DNA from: Terriglobus albidus
GTDB lineage: Bacteria; Acidobacteriota; Terriglobia; Terriglobales; Acidobacteriaceae
Direction of reading: 5' to 3'
DNA: 64,000 bases
NCBI RefSeq assembly: GCF_025685425.1
Contig: NZ_JAGTAS010000023.1
Coordinates: forward strand, 29,114-93,113
Part shown: positions 57,854 to 64,000 of the stretch, piece by piece
How the letters are laid out: every line of letters begins with the position of its first letter
How positions within the stretch are numbered: the first letter of the stretch is position 1
Position numbers and translations under genes: made by a program
The notes under the pieces: generated by a model
Told to the model about the DNA's origin: nothing
Databases searched by the model: none
What the model saw: the letters and a program-made list of their open reading frames with translations, nothing else

Positions 57854-59605
57854 TCACCGGTCGATATCGGCGAGCACATAGTCCAGGCTCCCAAGAATTG
57901 CCAGCAGGTCCGGAATCATAAGCCCGCGGCACAGCTGCGGCAGCATCTGCATATGCGCGAACGACGGTGTCCGGATCCTCGTCCTATATGAGCCAATACC
58001 TCCGTCGCTGATCAGGTAGTAGCCGTTATTGCCTTTGGTTCCTTCGATTGCCGCCATTGCCTCTCCCGCCGGCATAACCGGACCCCAGCTCACGCCAAGA
58101 AAATGATGGATAAGCGTCTCGATATCGTGCATGGTGCGCGCTTTGGGGGGCGGCGTGGCCAGCGGATGCTCCGCATTGCATGGGCCTCCCGGCATGTTGT
58201 CAACGCACTGCTGGATGATGCGAAGGCTCTGACGCATCTCCTCAACGTGCACCACTGAACGGTCATAACAATCACCGGAAGTGCCGACCGGTATATCGAA
58301 GTCGAGCTGGCTGTAACAGGCGTAAGGCTGCTTCTTGCGGAAGTCCCATTCAAGTCCGCAGGCACGGAGGTTCGGCCCCGTCATGCCCCACTCGATGGCT
58401 TCACGAATGGTGCAGCCGCCGATGCCCTTGGTACGCGCTTTGAAAATACGGTTGCGCATAATGGTGCGATCGTATTCATCGAGCTTGGGCGGTAAGTACT
58501 GTAGAAAATCGCGGAATAACCGGTCCCAGCCATTAGGCAGATCCTGTGCCACACCGCCGATGCGGAACCAGTTCGGGTGCATGCGAGCGCCGCAGATCGC
58601 CTCGACAATGCCGAAGGCTCGCTCGCGGTCGTTGAACAGATAAAACACCGGCGACATCTGGCCGAGATCCTGCGCGAAGGTGCCATACCAGACCAGGTGG
58701 CTGATGATGCGAAACAGCTCCGCCATCATGACCCGAATCATCTGCCCACGTGGCGGCACCGTAATGCCTGCAAGCTTTTCCACTGCCGTCAGGTACGCGA
58801 GGTTATTCATCACACCGCCCAGATAGTCCACGCGATCGGTGTAAGGGATATAGGTGTGCCACGTCTGGCGCTCACCCATCTTTTCTGCTCCGCGATGATG
58901 AAAGCCTATGTCCGGCACAGCGTCGACGATCACTTCGCCATCAAGCTGAAGAGCAATGCGCAGAACACCGTGTGTACCCGGGTGTTGTGGACCAACGTTC
59001 AGGAATAGAAAATCAAAACCTTCGGATTCCCGCGACATGCCCCATTCTTCAGGCTGGAACTGCAACGCTTGTTGTTCCGCGTCCTGCTTTTGGTCCGGCA
59101 GACGAAAAGGCCCCATCTCCGTCGCACGCGCCGGGTGGTCCTTGCGCAGGGGATGTCCCGACCACGTCCGCGGCATGAGGATGCGCTCTAAATGCGGATG
59201 CCCGTCGAAGGCGATACCGAACATATCCCACACCTCACGCTCGTACCAGTTGGCGGCGGGGCAGATGTCAGTAATCGTCGGCAGTGAGAGCTGTTTTTCG
59301 TTGAGCGCAACCTTCAGCCGAACATACGAATTTCGCTCAAAGGAGTAGAGGTGATAAACCACCGTGAAGTCGCTCGGCGGCTGGCCTTCGCGGTGCACAC
59401 GTCCGCGTTCATCGATGGCCGTGAGATCGTGCACCATCGTATATGGATTGGGAATGTTGGCATAAAGCAGGCGGATCGCCTCGTGGATGTTGTCCTTCGA
59501 CACCCAGAAGGTAGGAATATCGTCACGGACTGACTGAGGCGCAGCAGTATCTCCCAGTTCCTGCTGTAGATCCTGATCGAGGACGAGACCGCTCGCCATA
59601 AGCAC
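57854..59605 (-). CDS. nuoCD: Fused NADH-quinone oxidoreductase subunits C and D
   Basis: 583 residues: NuoC domain (about 1-165, [20 protein letters not shown]) fused to the NuoD domain (about 190-583). NuoD carries the quinone-site [20 protein letters not shown], the Q-chamber [20 protein letters not shown], and the typical ending [11 protein letters not shown]. Fusion of C and D, as in E. coli, is common in gamma-proteobacteria. The last base of the stop overlaps an ATG inside the next frame. Confidence 0.95.
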   Translation of the reverse strand: MLMASGLVLDQDLQQELGDTAAPQSVRDDIPTFWVSKDNIHEAIRLLYANIPNPYTMVHDLTAIDERGRVHREGQPPSDFTVVYHLYSFERNSYVRLKVALNEKQLSLPTITDICPAANWYEREVWDMFGIAFDGHPHLERILMPRTWSGHPLRKDHPARATEMGPFRLPDQKQDAEQQALQFQPEEWGMSRESEGFDFLFLNVGPQHPGTHGVLRIALQLDGEVIVDAVPDIGFHHRGAEKMGERQTWHTYIPYTDRVDYLGGVMNNLAYLTAVEKLAGITVPPRGQMIRVMMAELFRIISHLVWYGTFAQDLGQMSPVFYLFNDRERAFGIVEAICGARMHPNWFRIGGVAQDLPNGWDRLFRDFLQYLPPKLDEYDRTIMRNRIFKARTKGIGGCTIREAIEWGMTGPNLRACGLEWDFRKKQPYACYSQLDFDIPVGTSGDCYDRSVVHVEEMRQSLRIIQQCVDNMPGGPCNAEHPLATPPPKARTMHDIETLIHHFLGVSWGPVMPAGEAMAAIEGTKGNNGYYLISDGGIGSYRTRIRTPSFAHMQMLPQLCRGLMIPDLLAILGSLDYVLADIDR

Positions 59606-59617
59606 CGCCGGTACACA

Positions 59618-60262
59618 CTAAACGCTGTCGGGAGTCCTGAGCACCGTCAGTAACTGCCGCTGCTGCCGCTTCTCATCACGCATGGAAGGCATCTCAGGCC
59701 GTACCACACCTTGCGGCCCGACTACCCAACTCAGGGGCCGCCTTTCTTTTCCTACCGCGTCACGCAATAACAAAACACCTTCGAGAAAGGCATCCGGCCG
59801 GGGCGGACACCCAGGTACGTAGACATCCACCGGGAGAAATTTATCTACCCCCTGCACAACGCTGTAGATGTCATACATGCCGCCTGAATTCGCACATGAG
59901 CCCATGGAGATCACCCAGCGCGGTTCCATCATCTGTTCATAGAGACGCTGGATGACGGGGGCCATCTTGATAAAGACCGTTCCCGCGATCACCATCAGGT
60001 CTGCTTCTCGCGGCGTGCCGCGTATCACTTCAGCGCCAAACCGTGAGATGTCATATTTGCTGGTAATGCTCGTGGCCATCTCTACGAAACAACATGAGAG
60101 ACCAAAGTTGAAGGGCCAGACGGAGTTCTTGCGGCCCCATGCAACCAGGTCATCCACGCGGGACAGGATAAGAGTGCGGCGGATCGCTTCGTCCGTAGAT
60201 TCACCAGATTCACCGAGTTTCTCCGCGTCAGGAGCACCAGGCACACTGATCGACCAGCGCAT
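59618..60262 (-). CDS. nuoB: NADH-quinone oxidoreductase subunit B
   Basis: 214 residues. Carries the last 4Fe-4S cluster, N2: [20 protein letters not shown] and [10 protein letters not shown] give the ligands. It hands electrons to quinone. Slightly long, with extra residues at both ends (an acidic N-terminal tail and a basic C-terminus). Confidence 0.96.
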   Translation of the reverse strand: MRWSISVPGAPDAEKLGESGESTDEAIRRTLILSRVDDLVAWGRKNSVWPFNFGLSCCFVEMATSITSKYDISRFGAEVIRGTPREADLMVIAGTVFIKMAPVIQRLYEQMMEPRWVISMGSCANSGGMYDIYSVVQGVDKFLPVDVYVPGCPPRPDAFLEGVLLLRDAVGKERRPLSWVVGPQGVVRPEMPSMRDEKRQQRQLLTVLRTPDSV

Positions 60263-60277
60263 AACGCACCACCGTTT

Positions 60278-60649
60278 CTAACTCACTGTCCGTCCGCCTT
60301 GTCGCCAATCGAGTGCGCCGACGCGCCATAAATAGGCAAGGGCTGCAAGCAAGACCGCTATAAAAAGCGAGGCCTCGGCATAGCCAGTCCATCCGGTTTC
60401 CCGGACGGAGATCGCCCATGCAAAGAGGAAGACCGCTTCGAGGTCGAAGATTACAAAGAACATTGCAACCAGGTAGAATTTGGCCGACAATCGCACTCGC
60501 GCCGAACCCTGCGAGAGGATACCTGATTCATAAGGAGAGTCTGTTGCCCGATCATGGTGTCGCTGACCCAGCACGAAGGACAAGCCAAGCATAGCGACAA
60601 CGAGCATGCTAACGATCACGAGATAAACTGCCAGCGGCCAAAGGTCCAT
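60278..60649 (-). CDS. nuoA: NADH-quinone oxidoreductase subunit A
   Basis: 123 residues, three TM helices, with the cytoplasmic loop between TM1 and TM2 holding [20 protein letters not shown], the conserved quinone-site loop, and [20 protein letters not shown]. The first gene of the nuo operon. A GGGGGGAC box precedes the ATG. Confidence 0.95.
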   Translation of the reverse strand: MDLWPLAVYLVIVSMLVVAMLGLSFVLGQRHHDRATDSPYESGILSQGSARVRLSAKFYLVAMFFVIFDLEAVFLFAWAISVRETGWTGYAEASLFIAVLLAALAYLWRVGALDWRQGGRTVS

Positions 60650-61085
60650 AGTCCCCCCGCCTCAATGGTCAGCAAGTATGAATCAGATCAATAAGATTTG
60701 CAACCATCTAAAACCAGCAGTATTTCAGCGCCTAAATGCTCTAGCCGCCGATCAATAGGTGTTGTTGGCCCACCGAGACCTCCCGCCGCACAGGGATTCG
60801 CGCCGCCGATACAGGGAGGCGGCCCAGCGATTTTGGCCTCTCGATTTTCAAGAGGCTGGATTCATCCTAAAGTCGATATTCAGTGGTGCCGGGAGAAGCG
60901 AACCCACGATCGCAGGCCGGCCGGACCGGAGAATGCCGCAGATGTGCCAGAAATAAGTGGAATCCGCCGCAAGTTTCAATAACCCAAGCGGCCTATTCTC
61001 AGTGATTTAGGGAATAAAACATAAAAAGGCCAAACAGCTCTGGCCGATGGCGTTGAATCGTGATGGATATATATGGGGTACCTGC
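60650..61085. other. Gap between nuoA and the DHFR-like gene
   Basis: 436 bases with no gene. It must contain the promoter of the 14.4-kb nuo operon (minus strand) and that of the plus-strand gene at 61086. I see no repeat of the families found elsewhere and no convincing palindrome; a small GGCCAAACAGCTCTGGCC hairpin at about 61027-61044 is the only structured element. Confidence 0.5.
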
Positions 61086-61658
61086 ATGGCAAAGCTGATC
61101 TACATGATGAACATCTCTCTCGATGGTTACATCGAAGACGAACATGGCAGCTTTGACTGGGGCGCTCCCCAGGACGAAGAGGTGCATACCTGGATCTTCA
61201 AGCACGTCTCTTCATTCCGCACCTGTCTCTACGGACGGAAAGTCTACGAGATGATGCTCTACTGGGAGACTGCGCACACGATTCCCGATCAACCGCAGTT
61301 CGTACTCGACTTTGCCAGGCAGTGGCAGGCGGCGGAAAAAATCGTTTACTCGAGAACGCTCGCTGAGCCGCGCAGCGCCCACACCAGAATCGAGCGCGCC
61401 TTCGATCCCGATGCGGTCCGCAATCTGAAGGCGAATGCCGTGCACGCCATCGCCGTGGCCGGTCCTGAACTCGCCGCTCAGGCGATCCAGGCAGGGCTTG
61501 TCGACGAGCTCCAGATGCGTGTCTGCCCCGTGGTGATCGGCGGCGGAAAACGGTACTTCCCGAGTGGTGTGCGGCTGGATCTGGAGTTGATCGAGGAGCA
61601 ACGGTTCCGCAACGGTGAGATCTTTCTGCGATACGCGGTCCGCGGCCCATCGAAGTGA
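61086..61658 (+). CDS. Dihydrofolate-reductase-like (RibD C-terminal) protein
   Basis: 190 residues, soluble. RibD_C/DHFR-like fold: MAKLIYMMNISLDGYIEDEH at the start, TCLYGRKVYEMMLYWET (nucleotide site region), and LVDELQMRVCPVVIGGGKRY near the end. These are commonly stand-alone deaminase-reductase-like enzymes of uncertain substrate. I chose the ATG at 61086; an upstream frame from 61047 does not match the family. Confidence 0.88.
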   Translation: MAKLIYMMNISLDGYIEDEHGSFDWGAPQDEEVHTWIFKHVSSFRTCLYGRKVYEMMLYWETAHTIPDQPQFVLDFARQWQAAEKIVYSRTLAEPRSAHTRIERAFDPDAVRNLKANAVHAIAVAGPELAAQAIQAGLVDELQMRVCPVVIGGGKRYFPSGVRLDLELIEEQRFRNGEIFLRYAVRGPSK

Positions 61659-61667
61659 AGCAGTATA

Positions 61668-61696
61668 TTGACAGCGAAATCTACATAGGTTGATAT
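61668..61696 (+). promoter_or_regulatory. Candidate sigma-70 promoter
   Basis: A perfect -35 TTGACA (61668-61673), 17 bases of spacer, and a weak -10 TGATAT (61691-61696). The expected transcript would begin about 3 bases before the ATG at 61706, implying a leaderless message. Confidence 0.35.
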
Positions 61697-61705
61697 TCCA
61701 TCCAT

Positions 61706-62017
61706 ATGGAACGGGAACCGCGTCAGGTGTTTACGACGATCGTGAGGAAGCCGAGCGCATTTCTTCCCATTGCGATGTCTCTTCTTGCGCTGGCGGATGT
61801 TCTGATTACCCTCGCAATGTTCGGTGTTCCTCATGACAAAGACGAAGGGACAGCCGCTCACATTTGGCAACTGCTCATGGCCGGTCAGGTGCCGCTGCTC
61901 CTTTTCTTCGCCGTCACGTGGTTCCCCCGCGCGCCAAGAGAGTCCCTGAAGGTTATTGCGCTGCAAATGGCGGCGGCGCTTGCCGCGCTGGCCCCGGTGT
62001 ACCTGCTTCACTTGTGA
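61706..62017 (+). CDS. Small integral membrane protein
   Basis: 103 residues with three predicted TM segments (about 18-38 FLPIAMSLLALADVLITLAM, 50-70 and 82-101). There is a short His/Asp loop (VPHDKDEGTAAHIWQ). I do not recognise the family. It follows the DHFR-like gene after 47 bases and converges on the SDR gene at 62024. Confidence 0.75.
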   Translation: MEREPRQVFTTIVRKPSAFLPIAMSLLALADVLITLAMFGVPHDKDEGTAAHIWQLLMAGQVPLLLFFAVTWFPRAPRESLKVIALQMAAALAALAPVYLLHL

Positions 62018-62023
62018 GTCCCT

Positions 62024-62812
62024 CTAGATCTCGTCGAGTTTGAGCGGACGTGGGGTTTTGCCATCGATGTCGGAAAATCCGTAGTCAATTCCTAATTGAG
62101 CCGCCACAAGTACTTTTCCCGTGTGTCTCATGACGTTTGGATCGGCGGCAAGCGCGCTGATCGCGCGTCCAATAAACTCCGGCGATTCCGAGTTGCTGAG
62201 GTCCAGCCATGCCGAAGCTTCCATCACCTTTTCTGTTCTGACCAGACCGGGGTAAAGAGACACGACAGCGACGCCATATGGTCTAAGCTCATCCGCCATG
62301 TCCGCGGTCATTTTATCTGTGGCAGCTTTTGATATGCCGTAGGCGACGTTGCCAATGCGCTTCTGCGCAGACCAGAACGATATGTTTACGATCAGGCCAC
62401 TTTTGCGAGCCACCATCGATGGGACGGCAAGTTGACTCGCAAAATAGTGGGCGCGCACACCTGCGGCGAACATCGCGTCCCAACGCCAGATTGGCTGCTC
62501 CCAGAATGGCTTACTCCAGGTAAACACGCCGCCTTCCATCATCTGCTCGTAGCCGCCCCAAACATTGTTAACCAGGATATCGATGGCGCTGCTTTCTCTG
62601 GCGACTCGTTCGAATGCGCTCACGACCTCTCGATCGTCCCTGTGATCACATCGAATTCCCACGATGTTCGTTTCGTCGTCAAGCCCTTCTCTGATGGATC
62701 GGCCTGTCACGAAGACTCGCGCTCCTTGGGCCGCGAGTTCAGCCGCGATTCCGCGTCCAACGCCTTTCGTGCCGCCGGTAACAACAGCGACTCTGCCTTG
62801 AAGCGATCTCAT
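62024..62812 (-). CDS. Short-chain dehydrogenase/reductase (DHRS1-like)
   Basis: 262 residues, soluble NAD(P)-dependent oxidoreductase. The TGGTKGVGRGIAAELAAQGA Rossmann motif, the catalytic triad Ser in VNISFWSAQK and Tyr/Lys in YGISKAATDK, and NNVWGGYEQMMEGGVF then WEQPIWRWDAMFAAGVRAHY match the DHRS1-type subgroup. The ATG at 62812 begins right at the fold; a longer frame (to 63103) overlaps the neighbouring VOC gene and is not homologous. The substrate is unknown. Confidence 0.9.
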   Translation of the reverse strand: MRSLQGRVAVVTGGTKGVGRGIAAELAAQGARVFVTGRSIREGLDDETNIVGIRCDHRDDREVVSAFERVARESSAIDILVNNVWGGYEQMMEGGVFTWSKPFWEQPIWRWDAMFAAGVRAHYFASQLAVPSMVARKSGLIVNISFWSAQKRIGNVAYGISKAATDKMTADMADELRPYGVAVVSLYPGLVRTEKVMEASAWLDLSNSESPEFIGRAISALAADPNVMRHTGKVLVAAQLGIDYGFSDIDGKTPRPLKLDEI

Positions 62813-62888
62813 CCGATGATTATGGACCTCTCCCGTTTCTCTCGTCGCAGAGAATTGCCGGGCATGATGAGAAGTCACGCGATCCTTG

Positions 62889-63377
62889 TCAGGGATTTGG
62901 TGTATCCGCGTCGCCAGACAGGATCGTCGACCAACGCTCACGGCGTTGGTCTTCTGTTGTCTGCTCCACGCGCGTCGCGATGGTCCACATATGCCCGGCC
63001 GGGTCCTGAACCCATCCAATCCGGTCTCCCCAGAAATGCGTCTCGACCGGCACCACAAGCCTGCAACCGCGCTTGAGTGCCCGTTCAACAGTCCCGTCGA
63101 CATCTTCCACGTAAAGATAGAGGACTACGGGAGAACTTCCGTCAGGATTGGGGGCGCGAGTTGGGACCTCCGGGTTCTCAGCCTCAATCATGAGCATCGC
63201 AGAGCCGAAGAGCAACATAGCATGCTGTGCCCGCCCGTCCGCGCCTGGACGACGGACGCCCTCGACCGCGCCGAGCACTTCGCAACAGAATGCAATCTCC
63301 GTCTCAACATCGCGACAGTAGAGTCTCGGGATAATGGCGGAAGCTCCCTCGGGAACACCTTTGTATTGACTTGCCAT
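62889..63377 (-). CDS. VOC-superfamily (glyoxalase/PhnB-like) protein
   Basis: 162 residues, soluble. One VOC module of paired beta-alpha-beta units: IIPRLYCRDVETEIAFCCEV at the start, SAMLMIEAEN in the middle, and THFWGDRIGWVQDPAGHMWT near the end, with the metal-site-type Glu and His. It is PhnB/glyoxalase-like but I cannot assign the reaction. I chose the ATG at 63377 because AGGAGGG lies 6-7 bases ahead. A TetR-type palindrome lies about 70 bases upstream (63445-63461). Confidence 0.88.
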   Translation of the reverse strand: MASQYKGVPEGASAIIPRLYCRDVETEIAFCCEVLGAVEGVRRPGADGRAQHAMLLFGSAMLMIEAENPEVPTRAPNPDGSSPVVLYLYVEDVDGTVERALKRGCRLVVPVETHFWGDRIGWVQDPAGHMWTIATRVEQTTEDQRRERWSTILSGDADTPNP

Positions 63378-63444
63378 ATTCATCCCTCCTGGCACATCAG
63401 CGTAGTGCTAAGAGGGCTCGACTGTCTTGTAGAAATCGGAAGTT

Positions 63445-63461
63445 TTGAACGTTCCGTTCAA
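63445..63461. promoter_or_regulatory. Operator-like palindrome upstream of the VOC gene
   Basis: Perfect arms TTGAACG and CGTTCAA around TTC, about 70 bases upstream of the VOC gene start on the minus strand. TetR-family operators often have this form. No TetR gene is adjacent within the window. Confidence 0.45.
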
Positions 63462-63676
63462 TATCTGGAGAACGCGTGGCGCTATTTCCCCTCCGGAGCT
63501 TCGGTTAGGTTGCAGGTAATGCAATAGGGCGATGTGGCGGAGATCGCTGTCACGAACATAGGGCCGGTATTGAGCAGAGCGATCGGGAAAGGATCTTCGA
63601 GCGGTTCGCGCGCGGAACACAGGCTGTGCGCGGCTCATTCTCCGGCAGCGGTCACCGCGAAGGACCTGCTTTTCAT

Positions 63677-63833
63677 GGGTGGGAGCAGCGGGCTCCAGCC
63701 CGCTGATACAACATAAAGGTAAATGGGCTTTAAGCTCTGGGCCTTCTGTATATCTGACAGGAAAACCCAGGGCTGAAGCCCAACATCTCTGCTACTTCGT
63801 AAACCGTGGGCTGAAGCCCACGGTTCCCGCCCA
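63677..63833. repeat. Three-hairpin cruciform element, family R5, copy 3
   Basis: Outer arms TGGGTGGGAGC / GTTCCCGCCCA (imperfect), then hairpin CAGCGGGCTCCAGCCCGCTG, a central pair (TGGGCTTTAAGCTCTGGGCC with CCCAGGGCTGAAGCCCA), and a last hairpin CCGTGGGCTGAAGCCCACGG. The same order of stems as at 22343-22545 and 24393-24558. Confidence 0.7.
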
Positions 63834-63876
63834 TTCGCGCTACGCTCGAACATCCCAGTATTGTCGATACTCTCTA

Positions 63877-64000
63877 GTGTCCTGTCCCTAAAATAATTGT
63901 CATATTTATTGAGGGTACGAGCATCGGATAGAGTGGGAGGAAGTCCGATGGGTGCAGGTCGTCCTTTAGCTCCGTTGTCTGTCAGTGCGGAAGATCGCAG
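63877..64000 (+). mobile_element. IS630-type insertion sequence, left end (continues off window)
   Basis: A TA dinucleotide at 63875-63876, then GTGTCCTGTCCCTAAAATAA as the presumed terminal sequence, an A/T-rich leader and a transposase start. IS630 elements insert at TA, which fits. The right end and most of the element lie beyond the window. Confidence 0.55.
63948..64000 (+). CDS. IS630-family transposase, first 17 residues
   Basis: Starts MGAGRPLAPLSVSAEDR, the conserved N-terminus of IS630-family transposases (GRPLAPLxLSxEDR). A GGGAGGAAG box precedes the ATG. The gene continues past the end of the window. Confidence 0.7.
   Translation, partial: MGAGRPLAPLSVSAEDR

Overview
The window is a GC-rich, gene-dense bacterial chromosome segment. 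It most resembles an acidobacterium of the Terriglobia (Granulicella/Terriglobus/Edaphobacter type). That placement is inferred from protein style: a large stand-alone FtsX/MacB-like permease of the acidobacterial ADOP kind, a cytochrome b fused to cytochrome c, tripartite RND pumps with NodT-type lipoproteins, and many dispersed palindromic repeats. No rRNA, tRNA or CRISPR array was seen.

Layout. 1-5088: 3' part of an RND efflux operon (permease, adaptor, outer-membrane lipoprotein). 5089-8600: a repeat-rich gap, a secreted GH79-type glycosidase, a TetR regulator and a small exported protein, with two matching TetR-type palindromes that may tie the three together. 8785-10371: a chemoreceptor. 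10740-22257: a two-component system (kinase and OmpR-type regulator) facing a four-gene MdtABC/TolC-like operon, with a direct-repeat regulator box between them. 22343-26232: an AraC/DJ-1 regulator, an HD-domain protein, a membrane protein with a divergent TetR regulator, and a 54-residue membrane protein. 26240-27464: a deletion scar joining the C-terminal halves of an RND pump and a histidine kinase that point away from each other, followed by an intact NarL-type regulator. 28257-36056: an SGNH hydrolase, an EF-G-like protein without a GTPase domain, a large Ig-like/propeller lipoprotein and an ADOP-type permease.

36797-60649 is an energy island, almost all on the minus strand. It encodes CtaG, cytochrome b-c, Rieske protein, a di-heme cytochrome c, an unassigned membrane protein, oxidase subunits III, I and II-cytochrome c, then (after a plus-strand CBS gene) a full nuoA-B-CD-E-F-G-H-I-J-K-L-M-N operon. 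Together these could carry electrons from NADH through quinol and cytochrome c to oxygen. 61086-63377 holds four small metabolic or membrane genes, and the window ends inside an IS630-type insertion sequence.

The most unusual features are the dispersed repeats (three cruciform-like elements share one architecture of nested hairpins but differ in arm sequence), the orphan EF-G domain III-V protein, the low-complexity insert in one RND permease, the deletion scar, and several unannotated operator-like palindromes.
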